Positions 17,219 to 25,982 of a stretch of DNA of 64,000 bases are shown here, piece by piece (within the stretch, counting starts at the first letter, position 1; each line of letters opens with the position of its first letter). This DNA comes from Shewanella sp. 1CM18E (GTDB taxonomy: Bacteria; Pseudomonadota; Gammaproteobacteria; Enterobacterales; Shewanellaceae). The notes beneath the pieces were generated by a model, which saw nothing but the letters and a program-made list of their open reading frames with translations, made no database searches and was not told the DNA's origin. The position numbers and the translations under genes are program-made. Location of the stretch: assembly GCF_023161665.1 (NCBI RefSeq), contig NZ_JALNTW010000004.1, forward strand, positions 273,182-337,181, given 5' to 3'.

Positions 17219-17833
17219 TTATCGCTTAGGTGACTCATTATTAGTTTCATCATCTTTATGGGAAACCGTTTCACCTTCAATCGTAGAGCCTTTGACTTGA
17301 TGGCTTTCTGGGCGTTTGTCACTTGGATCTGGACGACGCTCAAAGTCACCATCAAAAGTATTGCCTTGATCAAATGGTGAATTGCCACCTTGCTCAAAAG
17401 GATTACGACCCTGTGGTCCCATTCCCGGACCAAAACCACCACCAAAACCTGACTGGAACCCACCGTTAGCCTGCACTTTTAATTGCATGCGCTTGTAGAA
17501 AAAACCGGCCACAGGAATACGCGTAAACGGCGTCAGCAACACCAAACCAATAAAGTCAGTTACGAAGCCTGGAATGAGTAACAGTAAGCCAGCAACGGCC
17601 AACATCATACCTTCAACAATCTCTTGCCCTGGCGCTTCACCACGGGCTAACTTCTGCTGCACTTGCATTAAGGTGCTGATCCCTTGGCTTCTCACCAAAG
17701 ATACACCCACAACAGCAGTAAAAATCACTAAGGCGACAGTTGTCCAACTGCCTAATACTTCGCCCACGCGGATCAGTACTGATAGCTCCATAACAGGAAC
17801 GACAACAAAGATTAATAACAAAATAAAAAACAC
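17219..17833 (-). CDS. fxsA: FxsA family membrane protein
   Basis: 204 aa from a GTG at 17833, giving VFFILLLIFVVVPVMELSVLIRVGEVLG, the normal FxsA N terminus, with GAGGT 5 bp upstream. A longer frame would add 29 unrelated residues. Several hydrophobic segments occupy the first ~130 residues, with the conserved LIPGFVTDFIGLVLLTP. The C-terminal ~70 residues are Gly/Pro/Asp-rich and hydrophilic, longer than in E. coli FxsA (158 aa). FxsA overproduction relieves exclusion of phage T7 by the F plasmid in E. coli; its native role is unclear. The genes converge with the kinase (12-bp gap). Confidence 0.88.
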   Translation of the reverse strand: MFFILLLIFVVVPVMELSVLIRVGEVLGSWTTVALVIFTAVVGVSLVRSQGISTLMQVQQKLARGEAPGQEIVEGMMLAVAGLLLLIPGFVTDFIGLVLLTPFTRIPVAGFFYKRMQLKVQANGGFQSGFGGGFGPGMGPQGRNPFEQGGNSPFDQGNTFDGDFERRPDPSDKRPESHQVKGSTIEGETVSHKDDETNNESPKR

Positions 17834-18116
17834 ACTGACCTCACATTTCTTGCTACTTATGAAAACTAAATTGGGGTAACTCGGTCTATTTTCAAGCCAT
17901 TGCCAAAAGCGTACTGGCAATAAACAGTATAAATGCTAACTAAGACTGCATTTATGCCCATAATTGTAAGCAAAAACTACTGGCATCACTATTTTAGCCA
18001 TAGCTTAATGCAAGGCTAACTTAAAACACGTACAGTACCGTTCAGCTTTATTATCGGCCATATTAACCTCGTTGGCTTAATACAATTTTAATCTGTTGGA
18101 CAATAGAAATAGTTTA

Positions 18117-18440
18117 ATGCAAACCGAATTTATACTCGTCATCACAACTTGCCCCAGTGCCGACCAAGCCAAAGAGCTCGCTCGTGAACTAGTTAAGCGC
18201 AAACTTGCTGCTTGCGTACAGATCTCGCAAGGGATTTCATCCGTATATGAGTGGCAAGGAGAGTTGTGTGAAGAGCAAGAGTTTAATTTGCAAATTAAAT
18301 GCTTAGCGCAGCATTACAGTGCCATTGAGCACACTCTTTCTAAGCTGCATCCCTATGATGTACCCGAGCTAATAGCAATCCCAGTAACTCAAGGATTGCC
18401 AGCCTATTTTGATTGGATAAAAGAAACCACACAGCCATGA
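18117..18440 (+). CDS. cutA: Divalent-cation tolerance protein CutA
   Basis: 107 aa from the ATG at 18117; a TTG seven codons upstream is less likely. The sequence FILVITTCPSADQAKELA...LAACVQI...SVYEWQGE...HPYDVPELIAIPV...YFDWI contains the whole CutA1 signature, a trimeric ferredoxin-like fold protein. E. coli cutA is likewise placed immediately upstream of dsbD. Its stop overlaps the dsbD ATG (ATGA), so they are translationally coupled. Molecular function of CutA1 remains debated (copper tolerance, signalling). Confidence 0.93.
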   Translation: MQTEFILVITTCPSADQAKELARELVKRKLAACVQISQGISSVYEWQGELCEEQEFNLQIKCLAQHYSAIEHTLSKLHPYDVPELIAIPVTQGLPAYFDWIKETTQP

Positions 18441-20269
18441 AAAAAATTATTAACCTGTTTTTAGCCTCATTACTACTGCTTACGCCATTGGCGCATGCTG
18501 ATGGCATTTTTAGCAGTAATAAATTTGATTTCTTAAAAGGCGAGCCTGAGCTCATGCCTGTCGACCAAGCCTTTGTATTCGACTTTAAGCAGCAAGGCGA
18601 CCAAGTCAAAATCAGCTGGGTCATTGCCGATGGCTACTACATGTATCGCGACAAACTCAAGTTTGAAACCTCTGATGGTGCGGTAATCGGTGAAGTAGCG
18701 CTGCCACAAGGTAAGTCTCATACTGACGAATATTTTGGTGAGCAAGAGGTTTACTACACCTTTGTTGAAATGCCTGTGGCGATTAAAGAGGCTAGCGCTG
18801 GCGACAAGCTTAATGTCACCTTTATGGGTTGCGCTGAAGGCAAACTATGTTTCCCGCCAACCAAGCGTAGTGCAGAGCTAACTGAAGTCGCTAAAAATGA
18901 TGGCTTACTCACTGAAACCGAAAAGCCACTAAGCAGCAATGTTACCACTGCAACTGAAGCAGTAACTCCGGCCGCGCCAATTACCCAGCAAGATAGCTTA
19001 AGCGCTATGCTATCGGGCGACAGCCTCATTTGGACCTTAGTGATCTTCTTTGGTCTAGGTATTGGCTTAGCGTTAACGCCTTGTGTTTTCCCAATGTACC
19101 CAATTCTTTCAGGTATTATTGTCGGTCAGGGCGAAAAGCTGTCTACCGCTAAAGCGTTCACACTGTCTATGGTGTACGTGCAAGGTATGGCTATTACCTA
19201 TTCTCTCGTTGGGCTTATCGTTGCGTCTGCGGGTATGAAGTATCAAGCTGCATTACAACACCCTGCAGTGCTCATTGTATTAGCAATTCTGTTCTTTGTA
19301 TTAAGCCTTTCAATGTTTGGCTTATACGACTTAAAACTGCCATCTAAGTGGCAAGAGAAGATGAACGCGTTCTCGAATAACCAAAAAGGCGGCAACGTTA
19401 TTGGTGTATTTGTAATGGGCATAATCTCTGGCTTAGTCGCCTCTCCTTGTACTACAGCCCCGCTTTCTGGCGCACTGATTTATGTGGCGCAAACTGGCGA
19501 TCTAATGCAAGGCTTCTTAGCACTTTACGTACTCAGCATGGGTATGGGTCTGCCTTTACTTATTATCGGTACATCAGGCGGTAAGCTATTACCAAGAGCT
19601 GGCAGCTGGATGGATATCATCAAGACTATTTTCGGTTTCCTATTGATCGCAGTATCAATTGTGATGATAGGTCGTATTTGGCCAAACTTTATCTCAGATC
19701 TATTATGGTCAATCTGGGGCATTGTGTTGATCGGTTACTTGATGCATCAAAACAAACTTACCGAGTTTAGCTGGAAACAAACTGTACGTTCAGTGCTGTT
19801 GATGCTAGCGCTACTAGCAAGCTTCTCTTACGGCATGCAGGCAGTAATGACTAAACTTGGTTTTAATACTCACACTACAGTTGCGACTAACAGCGCTGCA
19901 GAAAACCACGGTTTCACCCGCATTAAATCACTTGATGATTTAAAAACTGAAATCGCTGCAGCAACCGCTGAAGGCAAAACAGTAATGGTCGATTTCTACG
20001 CTGACTGGTGTGTCGCCTGTAAAGAGTTTGAAGCGATTACCTTTAAAGATGCTCAGGTACTAGAGCGAATGGATAAAATGGTATTACTACAAGCCGACGT
20101 CACCAAAAACGATGATATTGATATCGAGCTACTTGAGCATTACGACATTCTCGGCTTGCCAACCTTATTGATGTTTGACGAAAATGGCGTAATTCGTGAT
20201 GATTTGCGTGTTACAGGCTTTATGCGACCAAAAGCATTCGCTGAGCATTTAGACCACTTAGTGAAATAG
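18437..20269 (+). CDS. dsbD: Thiol:disulfide interchange protein DsbD
   Basis: 610 aa from the ATG overlapping the cutA stop. Layout: signal peptide ~1-21 (ending AHA-DG); periplasmic alpha domain with redox Cys C132/C138 (MGCAEGKLCFPP); eight-helix membrane core with C216 (TPCVFPMYP) and C338 (SPCTTAPL); C-terminal thioredoxin domain with WCVAC (C525/C528). All six catalytic cysteines are present. DsbD passes electrons from cytosolic thioredoxin to periplasmic DsbC, DsbG and CcmG, needed for cytochrome c maturation. That fits the many c-type cytochromes encoded in this window. Confidence 0.96.
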   Translation: MKKIINLFLASLLLLTPLAHADGIFSSNKFDFLKGEPELMPVDQAFVFDFKQQGDQVKISWVIADGYYMYRDKLKFETSDGAVIGEVALPQGKSHTDEYFGEQEVYYTFVEMPVAIKEASAGDKLNVTFMGCAEGKLCFPPTKRSAELTEVAKNDGLLTETEKPLSSNVTTATEAVTPAAPITQQDSLSAMLSGDSLIWTLVIFFGLGIGLALTPCVFPMYPILSGIIVGQGEKLSTAKAFTLSMVYVQGMAITYSLVGLIVASAGMKYQAALQHPAVLIVLAILFFVLSLSMFGLYDLKLPSKWQEKMNAFSNNQKGGNVIGVFVMGIISGLVASPCTTAPLSGALIYVAQTGDLMQGFLALYVLSMGMGLPLLIIGTSGGKLLPRAGSWMDIIKTIFGFLLIAVSIVMIGRIWPNFISDLLWSIWGIVLIGYLMHQNKLTEFSWKQTVRSVLLMLALLASFSYGMQAVMTKLGFNTHTTVATNSAAENHGFTRIKSLDDLKTEIAAATAEGKTVMVDFYADWCVACKEFEAITFKDAQVLERMDKMVLLQADVTKNDDIDIELLEHYDILGLPTLLMFDENGVIRDDLRVTGFMRPKAFAEHLDHLVK

Positions 20270-20304
20270 CTTCCGACGCGAGTATTTATACATTAGCGTA
20301 AAAT

Positions 20305-20337
20305 AAAGCCCCTGTTTAACCTAAACAGGGGCTTTTT
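20305..20337 (+). terminator. Terminator of cutA-dsbD
   Basis: 14-bp stem AAAGCCCCTGTTTA / TAAACAGGGGCTTT with a 3-nt loop and T tail. Confidence 0.9.
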
Positions 20338-20460
20338 ATATACCTGCCATAGCAAAGAAGATAAAACGTTAACATCGATCAAATTTGTTCACATTTTTCA
20401 GCTCAACTTCATAAATTTCTTATACAATGGTGCATCATTCCATAATTAAAAAGGAGCACC

Positions 20461-22116
20461 ATGGAACCCGCCATACTCATAATCACCTTAGCCTGCGGCA
20501 TGCTAGTTAGCCGTGTGGGACTTCCCCCTTTAATTGGCTATCTTGTTGCGGGATTTATGCTGTTTTTATTTGGGATTGAAGAGTCCAGTTTGCCTATGCT
20601 AGAGCAATTGGCAAACTTAGGTGTAACCCTGCTGCTATTTGCCATCGGTTTAAAACTCGATCTCAGAAGTTTATTTAAAGCAGAAGTTTGGGCAGGTTCC
20701 AGCTTACATCTTTTAGGCTCAATGCTGTTTTTTATTCCGTTATTAAAGCTGCTTGGGCTTTTAGGACTTGAGCAACTAACCGGACTCGAACTAAATCAAT
20801 TAGCCCTACTCGCCTTCGCGTTAAGTTTTTCGAGCACCATTTTTGCAGTAAAAATACTGGAAGATAAAGGTGACATGCAGTCGCTATATGGCCGTGTAGC
20901 CATTGGTATCTTGATTATGCAAGATATCTTTGCCGTGGCATTTTTAACGATTTCCAAAGGCGACATTCCATCCTATTGGGCATTAGGGTTATTGCTGCTC
21001 CCGCTAGCAAAGCCACTTATTTATAAAGCTTTTGATCGCGTAGGACATGGCGAACTACTGGTGCTGTTTGGTTTGGTTATGGCGCTAGTTATGGGCGCAG
21101 GTCTATTTGAGCTTGTTGGCTTAAAGCCTGATCTTGGTGCGCTGATTATTGGTATTTTGCTTGCTGGTCACCCTAAATCATCAGAGCTTGCTAAATCACT
21201 GTTTTACTTTAAAGAACTATTCTTAGTCGCCTTCTTTTTAACTGTTGGCCTTAATGGCTTACCAAGCTTCTCTGATATTGGACTCGCGGCAATTTTAGTG
21301 CTGGTTGTACCGATAAAAGTCATTTTATTTCTGTATTTACTCACTCACTTTAAGCTACGTTCACGTACCGCACTAATGAGCTCATTTAGCTTGGGCAACT
21401 ATAGTGAGTTTGGATTAATTGTCGCTGCAGTAGCAACCTCAAAAGGCTGGTTACCACCGCAGTGGATGGTCATTTTAGCGGTAGCACTTAGCTTTAGTTT
21501 TTTGTTTGCAGCACCACTGAATATCGCATCAAGCCGACTTTATCAAAAGTACCAAGCTTGGCTTAAGCGTTTAGAGAAACATCCGCTGCACCCTGAAGAT
21601 AGACCTATTCCGGTTGGCAATCCGCGCTTCTTAATTTTAGGTATGGGACGCATTGGCTCAGGTGCTTATGATGAGCTCAGATCTCGTTATGATGGTGAAA
21701 TTCTTGGTGTTGAGCACAAGCAAGATCTAGTTGATTTTCATATCAGCCAAGGCCGAAACGTTGTACAAGGCGATGCCTCTGATACTGACTTTTGGGAAAA
21801 GCTCGACAGGGCGCCAAACCTTGAGCTAGTGCTATTAACTATGCCGCATCATGCTGGTAATCTTTTTGCCGTAGAGCAGCTGCAATCTCTTGAATATCAA
21901 GGTAAGTTAAGTGCAATTGTAAAATATAAAGAAGATGCTGAGTCTCTAAGCGAATCAGGCGTCGACAGTGTATATAACCTCTATGAGGCTGCTGGCGCCG
22001 GTTTTGTTGAGCACTTAGTTAAAGAGCTATTAACCCCTAGCGGTACCGCACCAGATAACCCTGATGCGATTAACCATAAAAACCAAGTTGAAACTACGGT
22101 TGCAGCAAAAGACTAA
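20461..22116 (+). CDS. CPA2-family cation:proton antiporter with C-terminal TrkA-N domain
   Basis: 551 aa. About twelve transmembrane segments span ~1-365, with family motifs GLPPLIGYLVAGF, LLLFAIGLKLDL, SFSSTIFAVKILE and a QD motif (IMQDIFAV). From ~390 a Rossmann-type TrkA-N domain begins with ILGMGRIGSGAYDELR and continues GDASDTDFWE. This is the KefB/YbaL/RosB type (monovalent cation:H+ antiporter-2). It should exchange K+ or Na+ for H+, gated by nucleotide at the RCK domain. AAAGGAG lies 6 bp before the ATG. It stands alone between the dsbD terminator and galK. Substrate is not predictable. Confidence 0.88.
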   Translation: MEPAILIITLACGMLVSRVGLPPLIGYLVAGFMLFLFGIEESSLPMLEQLANLGVTLLLFAIGLKLDLRSLFKAEVWAGSSLHLLGSMLFFIPLLKLLGLLGLEQLTGLELNQLALLAFALSFSSTIFAVKILEDKGDMQSLYGRVAIGILIMQDIFAVAFLTISKGDIPSYWALGLLLLPLAKPLIYKAFDRVGHGELLVLFGLVMALVMGAGLFELVGLKPDLGALIIGILLAGHPKSSELAKSLFYFKELFLVAFFLTVGLNGLPSFSDIGLAAILVLVVPIKVILFLYLLTHFKLRSRTALMSSFSLGNYSEFGLIVAAVATSKGWLPPQWMVILAVALSFSFLFAAPLNIASSRLYQKYQAWLKRLEKHPLHPEDRPIPVGNPRFLILGMGRIGSGAYDELRSRYDGEILGVEHKQDLVDFHISQGRNVVQGDASDTDFWEKLDRAPNLELVLLTMPHHAGNLFAVEQLQSLEYQGKLSAIVKYKEDAESLSESGVDSVYNLYEAAGAGFVEHLVKELLTPSGTAPDNPDAINHKNQVETTVAAKD

Positions 22117-22662
22117 TTGGCTAATGAGTTAGTTCGTTAGTAAAAAAAGTCAGCGATTCACTCCTACAGTATTTGCTGTAGGAGGATAATCATTGCTTTA
22201 ACGCCATCAAGATTCACCTTAGCTAAGCATCGCTATAGAGCAAAGCTGTAATACTCACATCTAACACCAATCAATATAAGAATTTGCTCTACTCAGAGCG
22301 ACTTTTAGCAAACTAATTCAAGGCGAATAGCCGCACCTTAATCAGGTATTACTTATATACTTATTCCAAGCCAATTTAATTAATCAGCAAGCCCGCCAAC
22401 CGACAGGCAAAAGAAAAACTCAGTTACACAAGTTACAAAGACATGATATAAATCAATAGATGGATTTTGAGCACTAAAGTACGCTTTACAGCATCAAGCA
22501 TAGATTATGACCTCGCTGCCGCTCAATCGCTTGAGTTAAACCAAGCTATTTAGGTAAACCGCTGTTATTAATTTGGTCGTTAGAATCAAACCGCAGCTAA
22601 ACCACTCAGTTTACAGCAACGTTTTGTACTGAACGCAAATACTAACATTCGGAAATTAAATT
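22117..22662. other. Long intergenic region between antiporter and galK
   Basis: About 545 bp without a gene. A perfect 9-bp hairpin CTCCTACAG-TATTTG-CTGTAGGAG at 22161-22184 may end the antiporter transcript but lacks a T run. ATGATATAAATCAA at 22443-22456 matches the FNR consensus at nine of ten positions, ~207 bp before galK; it may be chance. No GalR-type operator was recognised. Confidence 0.45.
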
Positions 22663-23817
22663 ATGTCCAATCCCGCTCAGCGAGCAAACAAATTGTTTGT
22701 GCAAACTTTTGGCACTCAAGCTGATGAGCTTTATTGTGCCCCTGGACGCGTGAATCTTATCGGTGAGCATACCGATTACAATGACGGCTTTGTGCTGCCA
22801 GCTGCAATTAACTTTCATACTGCTATTGTGGCCAAGCGCCGTGACGACCAGCAATTTCGCGCAGTGTCGGATGCCTATCCCGGTGAGATTGTATCTTGGA
22901 CCTTTGGTGAGGAAGGCACCCCAGTTAAAAAGCACTGGTCTAACTATTTAAAAGGCTTTACTGCCGCAATGGCAAGCTCAGGGCTTGCTCCTAAAGGGCT
23001 AGATATTGCTGTAGTTAGCAATATACCTATGAATGCGGGCTTATCTTCGTCGTCCGCTTTAGAAGTCGCTTTTGGTACTGCAGTTAACGATTGTAGCCAA
23101 ATAAAACTCTCACCTCTTGCTATCGCTCAACTTGCGCAACGCGGTGAAAACCAATTTGTAGGCCATGCTTGCGGCATTATGGATCAAATGATATGCGCCC
23201 TTGGCGAGCAAGACCACGCCTTTTTAATTGATTGCCTCGATCTTGATAGCGAAGCCGTTAGTATCCCAGAAAATTTGAGCTTGTTGATCATCAACTCCAA
23301 TGTTAAACGCAGCGAAATTGAAGCCCAATACAATTTACGTAAAGAGCAATGCCAACAAGCTGCCAACCACTTCGGCCTTGAGTCATTGCGCGATCTTGAC
23401 CTCGCGACCTTAGAGGCAGCCAAAGTCGAACTACCTGAGGCTTACTACAAGCGCGCTAAGCATGTACTCAGTGAAAATCGCCGCACACAAAATGCAGCTT
23501 GGGCATTGGAGTCTGGCGATATCGCTAAATTAAGTCAGCTAATGGCCGAGTCTCATATTTCAATGCGTGATGACTTTGAGATCAGCACCACTGAAATTGA
23601 TTACCTTGTCGAGATAGTATCAGAGGTAATAGGAAATCGTGGCGGCGTGCGTATGACCGGCGGTGGCCTTGGTGGCTGTGTTGTCGCGCTAGTTGATCAT
23701 GAGCTCACCGATGCTGTAGTTGCTACGATTGAACAAAAGTTTACGAATAAAACCGGGCTAGAAGCAGATATTTACTTGTGCTTAGCCAGCGATGGTGCCA
23801 AACGCATCGACGACTAA
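22663..23817 (+). CDS. galK: Galactokinase
   Basis: 384 aa GHMP kinase. The galactokinase signature GRVNLIGEHTDYNDG is at ~28-42, the ATP-binding PMNAGLSSSSALE at ~122-134 and the third GHMP motif MTGGGLGGC at ~331-339. It phosphorylates alpha-D-galactose at C1. Length equals E. coli GalK (382). It is followed 22 bp later by galM. No galT or galE lies here, so the rest of the Leloir pathway must be elsewhere. Confidence 0.96.
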   Translation: MSNPAQRANKLFVQTFGTQADELYCAPGRVNLIGEHTDYNDGFVLPAAINFHTAIVAKRRDDQQFRAVSDAYPGEIVSWTFGEEGTPVKKHWSNYLKGFTAAMASSGLAPKGLDIAVVSNIPMNAGLSSSSALEVAFGTAVNDCSQIKLSPLAIAQLAQRGENQFVGHACGIMDQMICALGEQDHAFLIDCLDLDSEAVSIPENLSLLIINSNVKRSEIEAQYNLRKEQCQQAANHFGLESLRDLDLATLEAAKVELPEAYYKRAKHVLSENRRTQNAAWALESGDIAKLSQLMAESHISMRDDFEISTTEIDYLVEIVSEVIGNRGGVRMTGGGLGGCVVALVDHELTDAVVATIEQKFTNKTGLEADIYLCLASDGAKRIDD

Positions 23818-23839
23818 AATAACGCTAACAGGACGAAAA

Positions 23840-24868
23840 ATGGTACGTATTCGCGCTCTTGAACCTTGGACGGATCCACGTGGTGGACAGATTGAACGAG
23901 TACTCATGGATAACGGCACTCTTGCCGTTGAGGTATTAAGCCTCGGTGGGATAATCCGCTCTCTATGGGCCCCAGATAGAGAAGGCGAACGTGCCAACAT
24001 TGTTTTAGGATGCGATAGCGCTGAAGACTATTTAACTCAACAAGCGCATTTAGGTGCAATTGCAGGACGATTTGTTAACCGAATCGCCAAGGGGCAGTTT
24101 TCTGTTGCTGATCAACACTACCAGTTAGATGTTAATCAAGCTGGTAATTGCTTACACGGCGGTCACGAAGGATTTCATCGAAGAAATTGGCAGTTAGGTA
24201 CGCTCCCTGATGGCGTGCGCTTAAGTTTACGCAGCCCAGATGGCGATATGGGCTTTCCAGGCAATTGTAATATTCAGCTAGATTACCGTCTTGTAGGCAA
24301 TAATTTATACGTAGAAATATTAGCAAGCACAGATAAAACCAGCCCTATCAACCTTTCACAACACAGTTATTTTAACTTAGACGCCAGCGAAACAACCCTT
24401 AACCATCAGCTACAAACCTATGCTGAGCAGTATTTAGCGATGGATGAAACCGGCATACCTACTGCGATTTGTAGAAGCCAAGGTAGTGGTTTAGATTTAT
24501 CCATTCCAACACAGCTACAGTCACTAATTGGTCAAGAAGAGTTCACCAGCACCAAGGGTATTGATCACTGCTATTTATTACCCCAAAGCGAATCTAAATT
24601 GCAGCGCTTTGGCACATTAAGCTCTCCACTTAGTGGCCGCAGCTTAACTTTATATACCAATCAGCCAGGTGTGCAGGTATATGGTGCAAACTATTTGCAT
24701 GGGACTATAGGTAAGAACCAGCAAGTGCTCAAGCAGTATCAAGGCCTATGTCTAGAGCCACAGCAGATCCCTGATGCCCCAAATCAACCACAAATAGCGG
24801 GCAGTGCGTTAATCGCACCGGGCGAAATCTATCACCACATTAGTCGCTATCAGTTTGAAAGTGAGTAA
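23840..24868 (+). CDS. galM: Aldose 1-epimerase (galactose mutarotase)
   Basis: 342 aa from the ATG at 23840, behind ACAGGACG; an earlier in-frame ATG inside galK gives an unneeded extension. Contains the family segments NCLHGGHEGFHRRNW with a catalytic His, SQHSYFNLD with the second His, and the C-terminal LCLEPQQIPDAPNQP around the catalytic Glu. It interconverts alpha and beta anomers of galactose to supply GalK. It is in an operon with galK and ends at a bidirectional terminator. Confidence 0.95.
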   Translation: MVRIRALEPWTDPRGGQIERVLMDNGTLAVEVLSLGGIIRSLWAPDREGERANIVLGCDSAEDYLTQQAHLGAIAGRFVNRIAKGQFSVADQHYQLDVNQAGNCLHGGHEGFHRRNWQLGTLPDGVRLSLRSPDGDMGFPGNCNIQLDYRLVGNNLYVEILASTDKTSPINLSQHSYFNLDASETTLNHQLQTYAEQYLAMDETGIPTAICRSQGSGLDLSIPTQLQSLIGQEEFTSTKGIDHCYLLPQSESKLQRFGTLSSPLSGRSLTLYTNQPGVQVYGANYLHGTIGKNQQVLKQYQGLCLEPQQIPDAPNQPQIAGSALIAPGEIYHHISRYQFESE

Positions 24869-24887
24869 TAGCAAACAAAGCACATAA

Positions 24888-24919
24888 AAAAACAGCGCCT
24901 ATAAGGCGCTGTTTTTTTT
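24888..24919. terminator. Bidirectional terminator between galM and the acidic-tail gene
   Basis: AACAGCGCC TATAA GGCGCTGTT flanked by A run on the left and T run on the right. It can serve galM on + and, given its A run, the converging minus-strand gene whose last codon touches it. Confidence 0.85.
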
Positions 24920-25334
24920 AATCGTCGTAATCGTCCGACCAATCGTCATCGTAATCGTCGCCATCGGCAGACTCTAACTCTGGCTCGTCGTCATCATCAG
25001 CTGGTGCTGCTTTAGCTTTCTTTGGTGCTGCAACACTCTTTGGGTTGTTTGCTTCAACCCAACCTTGATGCTTAGCCATAAACTCTTCTCTGGCTGCAAA
25101 CCAAGCTGCACCGCAAGTCTTTTCAACTTCTGCGATAGCCTGATCATCAAGCTCATGTAAGTTTGGCTTAACGATATCTTCTGCATACTCGATGATTGAT
25201 TCGCGAGTTGCGTTATAGAAGTAAACGCGTCCAGCAGAAGCATCAGGAAACTGTTTATCATGAATTAGAATGGTATTGCCACGAGCAGTTCTTAGCTCAC
25301 CGTACCAAACTGGTTTTTTTGAAGTCTTATACAT
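24918..25334 (-). CDS. Unknown protein with a highly acidic C-terminal tail
   Basis: 138 aa. The N-terminal ~95 residues form a compact domain (KKPVWYGELRTARGNTILIHD...RVYFYNATRESIIEYAEDIV), then an Ala/Lys/Pro-rich linker (~100-112) and a tail of ~28 residues dominated by Asp/Glu and ending DDWSDDYDD. No signal peptide or membrane segment. I do not recognise a characterised family. Acidic tails of this kind mark SSB, RNA-polymerase-binding or histone-like partners, but none of those domains is visible. A single gene, converging on galM. Confidence 0.75.
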   Translation of the reverse strand: MYKTSKKPVWYGELRTARGNTILIHDKQFPDASAGRVYFYNATRESIIEYAEDIVKPNLHELDDQAIAEVEKTCGAAWFAAREEFMAKHQGWVEANNPKSVAAPKKAKAAPADDDDEPELESADGDDYDDDWSDDYDD

Positions 25335-25982
25335 ATATGTTAATGCCCTTAAATCAACACATACAAAAATAAATAAGAAGTAAATTGCGCTAACATTTAC
25401 CTCCGTTTTCCCTATATTTTTTCATCAGGGACAGAAGCGGTATTTTTACAGATTTTTGCCGAATATCAATAGTTGAAAATACGAAATATCACTCTCAAAG
25501 ATGAAATAAATCACATAAATTATTCAGCTCTTATCGAATTTAGTTCAAAGCAGCGGTTATTCAAGTTTTTCGTTATCAATAAATGTAAAAAAACATCCAC
25601 CTAGTTAACAAACCTCACAACATCAACCGTTTAGACAACAAATACTAATGAAAGACAACAAGCTGATTTTCTATAGATATTAGGCTATCGCTATAATATG
25701 AACACAAGATGACAAGCCTATATTAGTCGGTCAAAGCCTGTTCGATTTTACCGGCCTACTTGCACATATCTTCTACAAAAATTGGACCAACAAAATCGCC
25801 TTTATGACTAAAAATCATCACTTATTCACCTTCTTGCCTCACTCTCTCAGACAAATTCACCAGACACTGAATCGTCACTCATTAATGCCTATTAAGCACT
25901 ATAGTCCTACTCACTGCGGGATACCTGATTAAGCGATTAATATAAACGAGCCGAAAGGCTCGTTTTTATCGTGGCTACAAGA
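25335..25982. other. 650-bp AT-rich intergenic region
   Basis: No confident gene. It contains the promoter of the acidic-tail gene at its left end. An open frame of 42 codons (25804-25932, + strand, ATG start, eight His) runs directly into the terminator at 25944-25968 but has no good ribosome site. A small RNA ending at that terminator is equally possible. Confidence 0.4.
25944..25968. terminator. Bidirectional terminator downstream of the 12-heme cytochrome gene
   Basis: AAACGAGCC GAAA GGCTCGTTT: 9-bp stem with a GNRA tetraloop, A run before and T run after. Serves the minus-strand cytochrome gene and anything transcribed on + from the preceding intergenic region. Confidence 0.85.

Noticed and set aside
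22161..22184. Hairpin as a terminator of the antiporter gene
   Set aside because: The stem is perfect but is not followed by a T run, so it was described as a hairpin only.
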